This document shows positions 1 to 9,226 of a stretch of DNA of 64,000 bases, piece by piece (the first letter of the stretch is position 1; every line of letters begins with the position of its first letter). The DNA lies in assembly GCF_001536285.1 (NCBI RefSeq), contig NZ_FAOZ01000005.1:175813-239812 (forward strand). Direction: 5' to 3'. Made by a program: the position numbers and the translations under genes. Below the pieces are notes generated by a model. That model searched no databases, had not been told where the DNA came from, and saw only the letters and a program-made list of their open reading frames with translations. This DNA comes from Parafrankia irregularis. Lineage in GTDB: Bacteria; Actinomycetota; Actinomycetes; Frankiales; Frankiaceae.

Positions 1-1
1 G

Positions 2-649
2 GGCTTCATCAGTGCGGACAGCCTGGCCAAGGCCGGCCTGGCCGTGGTCCTGCTTGTCGTCTTCGCCGAGTCCGGGCTGTTGGTCGGCTTCTTCCTGCCC
101 GGCGACTCGCTGTTGTTCACCCTCGGCCTGCTGATCTCCCGGGACGAGGTGTCCACGCCGCTGTGGCTCGCCTGTGCCCTCGTCGGCACCGCCGCGGCCC
201 TGGGTGACCAGGTCGGCTACCTCTTCGGCCGGAAGGCCGGCCCCGCGCTCTTCCGCCGCCCGGACTCCCGCCTGTTCCGCCAGGAGTACGTCGACCAGGC
301 ACACGGGTTCTTCGAGAAGCACGGCCCGCGGTCGATCGTCCTGGCTCGTTTCGTCCCCGTCGTGCGGACCTTCACCCCGGTCATCGCGGGCGTCAGCGCC
401 ATGCACTACCGGGTCTTCGTCGTCTACAACATCGTCGGCGCCGTCCTGTGGGGCTGCGGCGTCACGATCCTGGGTTTCTTTCTCGGCAGGATCGACTTCA
501 TCCGGCAGAACGTCGAGGTAATTCTGCTTCTCGTCGTCGTGATCTCGGTCATTCCGATTCTGGTCGAGGTTCTGCGCGCCCGCCGCCGGAAGGCCGTGGC
601 GGCCCGCCCGGAATCTCAGGAGCACGCCGTTCGCGGCGACGCCGGGTGA
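2..649 (+). CDS. DedA/SNARE-associated family membrane protein, 5' end missing
   Basis: The frame is open from the first codon of the window, so the gene starts upstream; the first in-frame start visible (GTG at 44) already lies inside a membrane segment. About 215 residues are visible. They carry the DedA signatures: FFLPGDSLLF near the N-terminus, a LGDQVGYLFGRKAG segment, and RFVPVVRTFTPVIAGVSAM, which holds the conserved Arg and Pro residues of the re-entrant regions. Hydrophobic helices follow, and the tail is basic and cytoplasmic. DedA proteins are inner-membrane transporters, and some members recycle undecaprenyl phosphate to the cytoplasmic face. The family assignment is firm; the substrate is inferred. 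Confidence 0.9.
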   Translation, partial: GFISADSLAKAGLAVVLLVVFAESGLLVGFFLPGDSLLFTLGLLISRDEVSTPLWLACALVGTAAALGDQVGYLFGRKAGPALFRRPDSRLFRQEYVDQAHGFFEKHGPRSIVLARFVPVVRTFTPVIAGVSAMHYRVFVVYNIVGAVLWGCGVTILGFFLGRIDFIRQNVEVILLLVVVISVIPILVEVLRARRRKAVAARPESQEHAVRGDAG

Positions 650-1387
650 CCGATCTCAGCCATCTGGATCTATACGCAGAATCCCGAGCCTCGGACTTCC
701 GCTGCCACTCCTCCCGCTCCCGCTGCCGCTGCCGCCAAGCAAGAGGTGAGGATTTTGGCTGCCCGAACAACCGAAATCCTCATTTCTTGCGGATTACCAG
801 GTGGCGCCATGTCCCACTTGTCGTTTGTTGGCGCGAATTTCTGTCACCGTGTGGCGGCGCGGAATCTCCGGTGGGTCACCATGCGGCGGTCCGCACTCAC
901 TCCGCGCCACCCGCCAGGTCGATATCGACGACCCCGGATCCGCCATTTCTCGGGATCGGGATGTCGACAGGCACCCCAGCCACCGATCTCAGTTCTTTCC
1001 CGGCAGCGACGGGTAGCCGGGACGCTCGCCCGCCGACGGACTCCGACCTTGGATCGTCGGTGACGGCGCTCCACCCGGGAGATCACGGGAAAACATGAAG
1101 ACATGAATTCCGTCGGGCCGGGCGAAGAACTGCGCCCAGCCGGCGTCACCCCGGCACATCACCCCACCCCGCCGGGCCACTGACACCCAGACCACGAATG
1201 GACACAAGGAAAGATCCCGAAAGGGCGATCCAGCTCACTTGCGAACGAGGTGACGCGAGCCACCAACAGCGTCGACCTAAAAGTGCCCGGCTTTCAGAGA
1301 ATTCACATCTTCGACGGGCAGGGTTAGTTACGTCCCTCGTTTGAGACGACGTCCGGGCCAGCTGGCGGACGATGAAACCTTCCGGCG
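650..1387. other. Intergenic region with no convincing gene
   Basis: The open frames here do not resemble proteins and overlap each other on both strands. The stretch contains a copy of the 52-bp hairpin repeat (739-790) and its flank, preceded by a short run of CGCTCC/CGCTGC hexamers. It probably holds the 3' end of the dedA transcript and the promoter of the AbrB-like gene; no clear -35/-10 pair was seen. Confidence 0.5.
739..880 (+). repeat. Dispersed hairpin repeat family 1, copy A (extended)
   Basis: The core (739-790, 52 bp) is an inverted repeat whose arms begin GCAAGAGGTGAGGATTTTGG and end CCGAAATCCTCATTTCTTGC. Homology to copy B, which lies in the opposite orientation, continues about 90 bp past the core and ends near a GTGTGGCGGCGCGGAAT block at about 850-864. 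It lies 90 bp downstream of the dedA stop. Confidence 0.75.
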
Positions 1388-2632
1388 GTGACGATGATCT
1401 TCTCCACAGTCGCGGATTCCCAGGTTCCGGACCGGCGGGCCGATGCCGGGATGACGACACGCCCCGGTCCACGGGCATCCGTGCACATCCGAGCAGGCAC
1501 GCGCTCCCGGGCAGGCGTGCAGGCCACGGGTTGGATGGTGCTCACCATCGCCTGCTACCTGCTCAGCGAGATCGGTGAGATGGTCTCGGTGCCGGCACCC
1601 CAGCTGGTGATGTCGCTGGCCGTCGGAGCGGCCCTCGCCGTCACCGGGTTGGTGCACCGGCAGGTGCCGGCCTCCGCCGCCCGCTCGTCGCACGCGGTGC
1701 TCGGGGCGCTCATGGGGTCGTATCTCGTCCCGTCGCAACTGGCATCGGCGGCAGGCCAGGCACTTGCGCTGACCGTGGTCACCGCTGCCACGGTGGCCGT
1801 CTGCGCCGGGGTCGCGGTGCTGATCGCGTACCGGACCCGGACCCGCCCGGTGGATGCGGTCCTGGGCCTGATCCCCGGCGGGTCCGCGGCGATCGTCGCC
1901 TACGCGGAGGACCTCGGTGCGGACAGCCGCGTGGTCGCCTTCGCCCAGTACCTGCGGGTCGGGCTGGTCGCTTTCTCCGCCCCGATGGTCGTGCTGGCGC
2001 TGCATGGGCCGGGCGCCGGGCACGCCGCCCCCGGGTCGTTTCCGAATCTGTCCCGTCTGGTCGACTCGTCGCACCAGCTCGCCGGCCTGGCCACCCTGCT
2101 GTTCATCTGCGTGGCCGGCAGCCGCGTCGGGCGGGGCTGCCGGCTGCCTGCGCCGTCGCTGCTCGGGCCGATGCTGGTGGCCGGGGCCGTGCTGGCCACC
2201 GGTATCGCCCCCGGGTTCGCGCCCGCGGGCCCACTGCAGGACGTCGTCTGGGTCCTCGTGGGGCTCGAGGTCGGCCTGCGCTTCACCCGCCCGGCCATCC
2301 GGCACATCGGGCACCTCATACCGCACCTGCTCGGCGGCATCGTGGTGATCTGCCTGGCCTGCGCCGGTTTTGCCTGGATCCTGGCCGACCTGGCCGGGGT
2401 GCCTTTCCTGGAGGCCTACCTCGCCACCACCCCCGGCGGCATCAACGCCGTCCTCGCGACTGCCGCGGCCACCCACACCAACGTCCCCGTCGTCGCCGTC
2501 GTCCAGAGCCTGCGACTGTTCCTCGTCGTGCTCCTCACCCCGCTGGTCATCCGGTGGGCGGCCCGCCGGATGACTGGACGGCCCGCCGAACGCACCGACG
2601 TGCGGAACGGTGCGGATGATCACCGGCGCTGA
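1388..2632 (+). CDS. AbrB-family (PF05145) polytopic membrane protein
   Basis: This 414-residue protein has about ten hydrophobic segments from residue 45 onward. It shows the internal duplication of the AbrB/AmoA-like membrane family: GLIPGGSAAIVAYAEDLG (about 159-176) followed by FAQYLRV, and TTPGGINAVLATAAA (about 350) followed by VVQSLRLFLVVLLTP. The family (COG3180) is uncharacterised biochemically; the name comes from an effect on aidB expression and is unrelated to the AbrB DNA-binding protein. The start is uncertain: GTG 1388, ATG 1394 or ATG 1451 all precede the conserved part, and none has a strong ribosome site. It appears to be monocistronic. Confidence 0.8.
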   Translation: MTMIFSTVADSQVPDRRADAGMTTRPGPRASVHIRAGTRSRAGVQATGWMVLTIACYLLSEIGEMVSVPAPQLVMSLAVGAALAVTGLVHRQVPASAARSSHAVLGALMGSYLVPSQLASAAGQALALTVVTAATVAVCAGVAVLIAYRTRTRPVDAVLGLIPGGSAAIVAYAEDLGADSRVVAFAQYLRVGLVAFSAPMVVLALHGPGAGHAAPGSFPNLSRLVDSSHQLAGLATLLFICVAGSRVGRGCRLPAPSLLGPMLVAGAVLATGIAPGFAPAGPLQDVVWVLVGLEVGLRFTRPAIRHIGHLIPHLLGGIVVICLACAGFAWILADLAGVPFLEAYLATTPGGINAVLATAAATHTNVPVVAVVQSLRLFLVVLLTPLVIRWAARRMTGRPAERTDVRNGADDHRR

Positions 2633-2813
2633 GTCACTGAGTCGTCGACGCGCTTGGATACCCGGACGCCGAGATGCGCCTGCCGCCGAGGGGGTCGGCT
2701 GGTCGGGTCAGGATGCGCTGGCCGGCGTCACTCCGGCGCCGGGCGCCGCGACCCGGCGCCTCTCCCGGGTATGAGCGAAGCCCACCAGGCCGAACACGAG
2801 CGCGAGCAACCTT

Positions 2814-3665
2814 TCAACGATCCGTTTCGCGGCTGCCGGGGGGCATTTCTCCAGCCCTTTCACCGGCCCGGGCCCCGGCACTCCGGCGTGGTGCGCGCGG
2901 CAGCGACAACTCCGGCTCGACCGGCGGGTCCGGCTCGTCCGGCGGGTCCGGCTCGACCGGCGGGTCCGGTCGGTCCCGCCCGACCCAGGTGAGCAGGGCG
3001 GCCAACGGCGGCAGGAAGACGCAGGCCAGGACTGCCACCAGCAGCCATCCGGCGAGAACGTCGGTGGGCCAGTGCACTCCGAGGAAGATCCGGCTGATCC
3101 CCACGGCGAACGCCCACAGACCTGGGAGGACGACAGCGGAGACCCGGGTGGTCCGACGCCTCGCCCGGCGGTACAGCACCGCGGCAAGACCCACGGCGAC
3201 CAGGGCCGAAGTGGTGGTGTGCCCGGACGGGAAGGCGAAACCCGAAGGGTGGGTCATCCAGTCCGCGAGCGGTGGCCGCGCCCTGCCGACAACGGTCGCC
3301 AGGGACGTCCGGAGCAGCTGAGCCATCAGCAACGCCGCAGGCGCGACGACGGCGCCCAGCCACCACCGTCCACGTCGTCCCACCGCGACCGCGCCGGCGA
3401 CCGCGGCGAGACCGTACGCGCAGGCACCGACCCCGGTGTCGGTGACCGCGACGGCGATGTCGGACAACGTGGCGCTGCGGTGGTCCAGCGCCCAGCGGTG
3501 CCACCTGGCGTCAAGCGCGAACGGCTTTCCGTTTCTGCTGACGACCGCGCACAACAGCCCGGCCAGCAGGAGACCCGATACACCGGCCACCAGGCGGCGC
3601 GCGGTTTCGGTGCGGGTCCGCTCCGGCCCGGGTGCGCCCGCCGGCAGTTCGGATGCCGAGCTCAC
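2814..3665 (-). CDS. PAP2-family membrane phosphatase
   Basis: This is a 283-residue integral membrane lipid-phosphatase homologue. The three acid-phosphatase motifs are intact: GRARPP (motif 1), FPSGH (motif 2) and SRIFLGVHWPTD (motif 3), with about six membrane helices around them. The cytoplasmic-type tail carries a short PDPPVEPDPPDEPDPP repeat. Known members dephosphorylate phosphatidic acid, undecaprenyl pyrophosphate or related lipids; the substrate cannot be read from sequence. The GTG start at 3665 is supported by a GGGAGGGG ribosome site about 7 nt upstream. Confidence 0.88.
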   Translation of the reverse strand: MSSASELPAGAPGPERTRTETARRLVAGVSGLLLAGLLCAVVSRNGKPFALDARWHRWALDHRSATLSDIAVAVTDTGVGACAYGLAAVAGAVAVGRRGRWWLGAVVAPAALLMAQLLRTSLATVVGRARPPLADWMTHPSGFAFPSGHTTTSALVAVGLAAVLYRRARRRTTRVSAVVLPGLWAFAVGISRIFLGVHWPTDVLAGWLLVAVLACVFLPPLAALLTWVGRDRPDPPVEPDPPDEPDPPVEPELSLPRAPRRSAGARAGERAGEMPPGSRETDR

Positions 3666-3931
3666 CAGCGGCCCCTCCCGGTCGTTTCGGGCGTGGCACG
3701 CACGCTCGACCGAAGACTGCTACAGCCGACATGTACGGACGATGTGAAACACATACCGCCTTTCTCCCCACGCTGTCGCAGCACCCTGGCCCCGGCCGCA
3801 GGCCGGCCCCACCGCCCGCGGCCGCCTCCTGCCTGCCGTCGCATTCAGCGGTGCTTCAGGCGTCCTCGGTCACGCTGCGGTCGCCGCGGTCACGCGGCTG
3901 AGGTCAGGACGACGACGAAGGGCTCCAGGCA

Positions 3932-4309
3932 ATGACTCGACGGAAGAAGATGATCATTGGCGCGGCGGGAAGCGCGCTGATCGCCGCGATGGTGGGCGGC
4001 GGTGTGACCGCGGCCTCGGCATCGGGCGGCGGTGACGACAACGCGACTCCCATCACCGGGCCCGCACTGGGGCAGGCCAGCGCGGCCGCGCTGGCGTACA
4101 CCGGTGGCGGGAAGGTGACCGAGACCGAGGTCGGCGACGAGGACGGCTACTACCAGGTCGAGGTCACCACACCCGACAAGGGAGTCGTGGATGTCGCCCT
4201 GGACCGCGACTTCACGGTGATCGGCGCGGTCGCGGACTCCGAGACCGGTCCCGACGACCCCGCGGACTCCGAAGGCCCCGAGGACCCCACGGACGACGTC
4301 GCCGGGTGA
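3932..4309 (+). CDS. Secreted PepSY-like small protein
   Basis: This is a 125-residue protein with an N-terminal signal sequence (RRKKMIIGAAGSALIAAMVGG, cleavage probably near ASA-SG at about 30). One PepSY-like unit follows (about 45-95): an ALGQASAAALAYTGGG helix, then YYQVEVTTPDKGVVDVALD. The C-terminal tail is very acidic (D/E/P-rich). PepSY proteins are commonly encoded beside two-component systems and may modulate the sensor or a protease outside the membrane. Here the gene converges on the kinase gene that ends at 4354, which supports that pairing. Confidence 0.78.
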   Translation: MTRRKKMIIGAAGSALIAAMVGGGVTAASASGGGDDNATPITGPALGQASAAALAYTGGGKVTETEVGDEDGYYQVEVTTPDKGVVDVALDRDFTVIGAVADSETGPDDPADSEGPEDPTDDVAG

Positions 4310-4324
4310 CGTCGATCCGGTCCG

Positions 4325-4357
4325 CTGATCCCCGCCCTCGCGAGGTGCGGGGATCAG
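4325..4357. terminator. Bidirectional hairpin terminator
   Basis: A perfect 11-bp inverted repeat (CTGATCCCCGC / GCGGGGATCAG) sits between the convergent PepSY and histidine kinase genes, and the last codons of the kinase overlap it. The loop is itself palindromic (CCTCGCGAGG). No U-tract is present. Confidence 0.7.
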
Positions 4358-5853
4358 CCCCCCGCGGCGCAGGCAGCTGCCCCTGGCATCGCCGGCAGGG
4401 GGAAGCACACGACGAACCGCGCCCCGCGCCCGCCGACACACCGGGCGGGGGTGACACCGCCGTCGACCTCGACGGCGACGGCGGCCTCGACGTCGATGTC
4501 GACGTCCCGAAGATCGTGATCGGCGTCGTCGAGCTGGATGGTGGCGCCGTGCCGCTGGGCGATCTCCTTCGCGATCGCGAGCCCGAGCCCCGTGCCGGTC
4601 CCCCGGGTGCGGGCGGTGTCCAGGCGGGTGAACCGGTCGAAGATGCGCTCGCGGTCCTCAGGCGGCACCCCAGGTCCGTCGTCCGCCACGACGAACACCG
4701 CGGCGGTCCCGGTGGTACGGACAGTCACGGTGACTGTTGACCTGGCGTGGCGTTCGGCGTTCTCCAGCAGGTTGCGCGCCAGCCGCGCGACCTCGTCCCG
4801 CCGGCCGTGGACCGGGGCCGCCGACACTCCGGAAACATCCACGGCCACCCGGCCGAGCGAGCGCAGCCGGGCGGCCTCCGCCATGACGACGTCGTCGAGA
4901 TCCAGCAGGTTCATGGCGTCCCGGCCAGGCTGGCTCCGCCTGTTCTCGGTGCGGGCGAGGAAGAGCAGATCCCGTACCAGGCGCTCCATCTGCCGGCTGC
5001 CGTCGAGCAGCTCGTCCGCGGTCGACGGCCAGTCGGCGGTGTCCGGATGGGCCAGGGCGACCTCGAGATGGGTCCGGAAGGCGGCGAGCGGGCTCTGCAG
5101 CTCATGGGCGGCGTCGGCGACGAACCGCCGCTCCCGCTCGGCCGCGGCGTGCAGCCGGTCGAGCATGTCGTTCATCGTCGACGCGAGCTGGGCGATCTCG
5201 TCACGCGCGAGCGGCACGGGTACCCGGCGCCCGCCGATGTCCCCGGTGATGTCCGCGACCTCGGCCCGGATCGCCTCCACCGGCCGCAGCGCGCGGCCGA
5301 CGACCAGCCAGGTGCCCGCAGCCGCCAGCGCGACAAGCGCCGGCAGGCCCGTGACCAACGCCCCCTGCACCGTGGTGACGGCTTCCTGAACGGTCTCCAC
5401 GCTGCTTCCGACGTAGATGACCAGATTGCGTTCGCCGTCCGTGGCGGCGGGCACTCGCAGCGCCCAGATCCGGTACTTCTCGGACTCGCCGCCGGACGTC
5501 CACAGAACGGTCCGCACGGCCGGATCGGAGCCGTTCGGCTCGAACGAGGTCAGCCTCGGCTGGCCCAGCACCTTCTCGCTGGCCGCGCGCACCCGGCCGG
5601 AGCTCTCGACCACCTGCGCCACATCGTCATCACCGGGCACCGGGACGACCCGGGGAACCGCGTTCGCCTCGACCATGGTCGCCAGGTCACGCAGCCGTGC
5701 CCGGTCGGCGTCGTCGTGCCCTCGGACCAGCGACCTGTTCAGGGTGAGAAGCAGCCCCGCGGCGCCGGCCGCGAGGGCGGTGGCGACCACCAGGGTCGCC
5801 ACCGCGGCGGCCCGGGCGCGGACCGTCGCCCGCCGACGCCACAGGCCCCGCAT
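4354..5853 (-). CDS. Sensor histidine kinase, partner of the 5855-6532 regulator
   Basis: This is a 499-residue membrane kinase. Domain order: TM1 (about 16-36), extracellular sensor domain (about 38-163), TM2 (about 165-186), HAMP, HisKA with the phospho-acceptor His at 250 in the AAHELQSP motif, then HATPase with NLLENAERHA (N box), DDGPGVP (G1), IFDRF (F) and GTGLGLAIAKEI (G2). An unusual Asp/Val-rich insert (DVDIDVEAAVAVEVDGG) interrupts the end of the ATPase domain before the final strand. The ATG follows the regulator stop with one base between (TGAGATG), so the two are co-translated. Confidence 0.93.
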   Translation of the reverse strand: MRGLWRRRATVRARAAAVATLVVATALAAGAAGLLLTLNRSLVRGHDDADRARLRDLATMVEANAVPRVVPVPGDDDVAQVVESSGRVRAASEKVLGQPRLTSFEPNGSDPAVRTVLWTSGGESEKYRIWALRVPAATDGERNLVIYVGSSVETVQEAVTTVQGALVTGLPALVALAAAGTWLVVGRALRPVEAIRAEVADITGDIGGRRVPVPLARDEIAQLASTMNDMLDRLHAAAERERRFVADAAHELQSPLAAFRTHLEVALAHPDTADWPSTADELLDGSRQMERLVRDLLFLARTENRRSQPGRDAMNLLDLDDVVMAEAARLRSLGRVAVDVSGVSAAPVHGRRDEVARLARNLLENAERHARSTVTVTVRTTGTAAVFVVADDGPGVPPEDRERIFDRFTRLDTARTRGTGTGLGLAIAKEIAQRHGATIQLDDADHDLRDVDIDVEAAVAVEVDGGVTPARCVGGRGARFVVCFPLPAMPGAAACAAGG

Positions 5854-5854
5854 C

Positions 5855-6532
5855 TCACCCGCCAGCCGGGTCGACGCGGTAGCCCACCAGGCGCACGGTC
5901 TGCAGGGCGCCGCGGCCGAACGGCTCGTCCACGCGGCGACGCAGCTGACGGACGTAGACCTCCACGATGTTGGGGTCGCCGTCGAAGGCGAAGTCCCACA
6001 CCTGCCCCAGGATCTCCCGCTTGGAGATCACCTGGCCTGGCCGGCGCATCAGGCATTCCAGCAGGGCGAACTGCCGCGGGGTCAGCTCGATCGGCGTCTC
6101 GCCCCGCCACGCCTGGTGTGATGCGGGATCGAGGCGCAGATCGCCGGCTGTCAGCACGACCGGCCGCTCGCGGGCCCCGCGGCGCATCAGCGCCCGCAGG
6201 CGTGCGACCAGGACCACATAGGAAAACGGCTTGGTGAGGAAGTCGTCGGCGCCCGTGTCGAGTGCCTCCGCCTCGTCCAGCTCCCCGTCCTTGGCTGTCA
6301 GCATCAGGATCGGCGCCCAGTTCCCGGCCTCCCGCAGGCGGCTGCACACCGTGTAGCCGCTCAGACCGGGCAGCATCACATCCAGCACAATCGCGTCGTA
6401 GCGGTGTTCGGCGGCCCGCCACAGCCCGTCGGGGCCGGTCAGGGCGACGTCGACCGCGAACCGCTCCGCCTCCAGGCCCCGCTTCAGCGCACGTGCCAGG
6501 CTCGGGTCGTCATCCACCACGAGAATCCGCAC
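5855..6532 (-). CDS. OmpR-family response regulator
   Basis: This 225-residue regulator has a receiver domain with acidic residues in VVDDDP, phospho-acceptor Asp 51 in VLDVMLPG and the conserved Lys in FLTKPFSY. A C-terminal winged helix follows, with recognition region FDGDPNIVEVYVRQLRRRVD and GYRVDPAGG at the end. It is the first gene of a two-gene operon with the kinase at 4354-5853. The PepSY-like gene beyond the kinase is the most obvious neighbouring target. Confidence 0.94.
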   Translation of the reverse strand: MRILVVDDDPSLARALKRGLEAERFAVDVALTGPDGLWRAAEHRYDAIVLDVMLPGLSGYTVCSRLREAGNWAPILMLTAKDGELDEAEALDTGADDFLTKPFSYVVLVARLRALMRRGARERPVVLTAGDLRLDPASHQAWRGETPIELTPRQFALLECLMRRPGQVISKREILGQVWDFAFDGDPNIVEVYVRQLRRRVDEPFGRGALQTVRLVGYRVDPAGG

Positions 6533-6650
6533 GCCGGTCAGGGTTCCGCGTGGCGGCTGAATCCCACCTGAACGAGCCGGCGGGAACGCGGCCGCGACGG
6601 GTCCGTCCCACCCGGGCGAACCCCGTCACGCGGCGGCATGGTGGGCATGC

Positions 6651-8150
6651 TCAGGCGGGGTTCTCATCGGTCCCGGGGCCGGGAATGCCGACGTCGGGGG
6701 GCTGGCTGGTCGGGAGGGTGAGGGTGACGACGGCGCCGCCGTCGGGATGGTTGCTGGCCGCGGCGGTCCCGTGGTGTGCCTGGGCGGTCGCGGCGACGAT
6801 GGCGAGCCCCAGGCCCGTCCCGCCGTGATCCCGGGTGCGGGCGCTGTCGGACCGGCGGAAACGTTCGAAGGCGTGCGGGAGGAATCCCGGGGGAAAGCCC
6901 GGGCCGTGGTCGCGGACCTGAACGGCGACGGCCGACCCACCCTCGGCCAGGTGGGCCACCACCTCCACGGCGGTGCCGGGTGGAGCGTGCCGGATGGCGT
7001 TGGCCAGGAGGTTGTCGACGGCCTGGCGCAGCAGGTCGGGCTCGGCGTCGACGGTCAGGATGCGGTCGGCGTCCGTCCGGATCGTGACGTCCCTGGTCTG
7101 CGCGTGGCCGGCCGCGGACCGGCTGGCCCGGTCGAGCAGGTCACCGACGGACAGCCGGCGCGGGGTGATGATGCCGCTGTCCATCCGGGCGAGCGTGAGC
7201 AGGGATTCGGCGAGCCGGATGAGGCGGTCGGTCTCCTCGGCGGCGTTGCCGACCGCTTCGACGAGGTCGTCACGCGTGCGGCCGGGGCGCCCGGCGAGGT
7301 CGAGCTCGGCCTTGAGGTTCGTCAGCGGGGTGCGCAGTTCGTGCCCGGCGTCGGCGACGAAGGCCCGGTCGCGGGCGCGGGCGGCGTTCAGCCGGCGCAG
7401 CAGGTCGTTCATCGTGGTCGCCAGCGCCGCGATCTCGTCCCGGGTGGCGGGGACGTCCAGCTCGGCGGCGCTGTCGGACTCGCTGATGGCGGCGGTCTGC
7501 CGGCGCATGCGGTCGACGGGGCGCAGCGCGGCGCCCGAGAGGAGCCAGGCCGCGAGCCCGGCGAGGGCCACCGTCGGCGCCGTCGCCGCGATCATGATGT
7601 TGCGGATCCGGTCCTCGGCGGCATCCACGAGGTCGGTCTCCGTCGCCACCACCAGGATGATCTGCTGCGGGGCGGACTGCCGCGGGGCGGACTGCCGCGG
7701 TGCGCTCTGCTGCGGTGTGGTGGGCAGCGGTGTGGTGGGCAGCGGTGTGGTGGGCAGCGGCCCGGCCAGTGCGCGTACGTCCTGCTCGTCGGTGTCCGTT
7801 CCCCGGTGCTGCTCCACCTCGAGCGTGAGCGAGGTCATGCCCGTGCGGGCGGCCGCCGCCTGGTCCCGGTCGAGCAGCGGCACCGAACCCGCGACGTCGG
7901 TCGAGGCGATGACGGTGCCGTCCGCGCGCAGGAGCTGAGCGGGCCCGGCACCGGCCTCCTTCAGCTCCGCCGCCGGATCGGACGCCTCCGGGAGCTGGGC
8001 GGCGAGGATCGAGAAGCGGGTGCGCAGGCTGGCGTCGACTGAGTTCTGCAGGTCATTGCGCAGCAGCAGGTAGAAGAGCACGCCGGCGGCGACGAGCACA
8101 AGCGAGGTGCCGAGCGCGAACAGCAGGGTCAGTCTCACTCGCAGTGGCAC
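6651..8150 (-). CDS. Sensor histidine kinase with repeat-bearing sensor domain
   Basis: GTG 8150 is chosen as the start because GAGGAA lies 9 nt upstream. A longer frame back to 8408 would only read through uppP out of frame. The 499-residue product has TM1 (about 7-30), an extracellular domain (31-183), TM2 (about 185-206), HAMP, HisKA with His 270 in DAGHELRTPL, and HATPase with GGTGLGLAIVAATAQAH. Residues about 132-162 consist of LPTTP and QSAPR units encoded by six tandem 15-nt repeats (7667-7756). The likely partner regulator is at 9227-9910, on the far side of uppP. Confidence 0.92.
   Translation of the reverse strand: MPLRVRLTLLFALGTSLVLVAAGVLFYLLLRNDLQNSVDASLRTRFSILAAQLPEASDPAAELKEAGAGPAQLLRADGTVIASTDVAGSVPLLDRDQAAAARTGMTSLTLEVEQHRGTDTDEQDVRALAGPLPTTPLPTTPLPTTPQQSAPRQSAPRQSAPQQIILVVATETDLVDAAEDRIRNIMIAATAPTVALAGLAAWLLSGAALRPVDRMRRQTAAISESDSAAELDVPATRDEIAALATTMNDLLRRLNAARARDRAFVADAGHELRTPLTNLKAELDLAGRPGRTRDDLVEAVGNAAEETDRLIRLAESLLTLARMDSGIITPRRLSVGDLLDRASRSAAGHAQTRDVTIRTDADRILTVDAEPDLLRQAVDNLLANAIRHAPPGTAVEVVAHLAEGGSAVAVQVRDHGPGFPPGFLPHAFERFRRSDSARTRDHGGTGLGLAIVAATAQAHHGTAAASNHPDGGAVVTLTLPTSQPPDVGIPGPGTDENPA
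7667..7756. repeat. Six tandem 15-nt units inside the kinase sensor domain
   Basis: The units start at 7667, 7682, 7697, 7712, 7727 and 7742. The first three are GCGGGGCGGACTGCC-like (third one diverged) and the last three are GCGGTGTGGTGGGCA. All are in frame, so a change in copy number would lengthen or shorten the extracellular Pro/Thr/Ser-rich segment by five residues without a frameshift. Confidence 0.85.
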
Positions 8151-8229
8151 GAACGACGCTTCCTCTGTGATCTTCCGGTATCCGGGCGGAACGCCGGCTC
8201 CCCACGATGATGACCAGGACGGCGGGCGC

Positions 8230-9066
8230 TCACGCGGCCAGCGCGCCGGTGGCCAGCAGCCCGAACAGGGCCAGCCCGACCACGATCCGGTAGGCGACGA
8301 AGACGTCGAACGAATGCCGGGCCACATACCGCAGCAGCCAGGCGATGGAGGCGTAGGCGACGGCGAAGGAGACCACGGTGCCGACCACCAGCGGCAGTGC
8401 GGAGACACCGCCGCCGACCGCGTCCTTCAGCTCGTACAGGCCGGCGCCGGTCAGCGCCGGAATCGACAGGAAGAAGGACAGCCGGGTGGCTGCCACCCGG
8501 TCCAGGTCACGGACCAGCGCCGTGGACATCGTCGCCCCGGAACGGGAGAACCCGGGAAAGAGCAGGGCCAGGATCTGGGACGACCCCACGGCCATGGCAT
8601 CGGTGAGATCGATGTCGTCCTCACCCCGTTTGCGCCGGCCGAACCGGTCGGCGAACCACATGAAGGCACTTCCGGCGAGCAGCGAACCCGCGACGATCCA
8701 GAGCGAGGCCAGCGGCCCGTCGATCAGTGACTTGGCGGCCAGCCCGACGGCGACCACCGGCAGCGTCGCGTAGAAGATCCAGCAGGCGAACCGGAACTCG
8801 TGGTGCTGGCGCAGCTCCCGGTCGGCCAGCCCGCGCACCCAGGCGGTCGCCAGCCGGCGGATGTCGGTGAAGAAATAGACCAGCACGGCCCCGATCGCGC
8901 CCACCTGGATGACAGCCGTGAAGGCGACGACCGACCGGTCGTCCACGGGAAGGCCCATGATCCCCTCGGTAATCTTGAGGTGACCGGTGGAGGAGATCGG
9001 AAGGAACTCCGTCACGCCCTCGACGACACCGAGAACAAGGGCCTGCCCGACACTGATGGCACTCAC
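8230..9066 (-). CDS. uppP: Undecaprenyl-diphosphatase UppP (BacA)
   Basis: This is a 278-residue polytopic enzyme that hydrolyses undecaprenyl pyrophosphate to the monophosphate carrier used for peptidoglycan precursors; extra activity confers bacitracin resistance. Both family motifs are intact: EGVTEFLPISSTGH (about 16-29) with the catalytic Glu and the Ser/His group, and FPGFSRSGATMS (about 165-176) with the conserved Arg. Length matches the family. Its position is unusual: it lies between a response regulator (9227-9910) and that regulator's probable kinase (6651-8150), all on the minus strand. This suggests control by, or feedback to, that signalling pair. Confidence 0.95.
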   Translation of the reverse strand: MSAISVGQALVLGVVEGVTEFLPISSTGHLKITEGIMGLPVDDRSVVAFTAVIQVGAIGAVLVYFFTDIRRLATAWVRGLADRELRQHHEFRFACWIFYATLPVVAVGLAAKSLIDGPLASLWIVAGSLLAGSAFMWFADRFGRRKRGEDDIDLTDAMAVGSSQILALLFPGFSRSGATMSTALVRDLDRVAATRLSFFLSIPALTGAGLYELKDAVGGGVSALPLVVGTVVSFAVAYASIAWLLRYVARHSFDVFVAYRIVVGLALFGLLATGALAA

Positions 9067-9226
9067 TGGTCGCCTTTCCTGGCGGATTCGGGCGCGGCGG
9101 CGGTCGCGCCGGTGGCAGCGGTGGCCACGGCCGCGCGGTGACGGAAGTGCACGTTAGGACCGGGATCATGTGAGGACGATGAGATTCGTCCCTGCCCGGA
9201 CGCAGGCGCGGCGGCGCCCGGTGGGG

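Noticed and set aside
1328-2623. A 431-codon minus-strand frame opposite the AbrB-like gene
   Set aside because: It is Gly/Asp/His/Arg-rich with no hydrophobic or domain pattern, while the plus strand encodes a clear membrane protein.
8151-8408. N-terminal extension of the kinase into uppP
   Set aside because: The translated extension is Pro/Ser/Trp-rich shadow sequence; GTG 8150 has a ribosome site and starts the first membrane helix.
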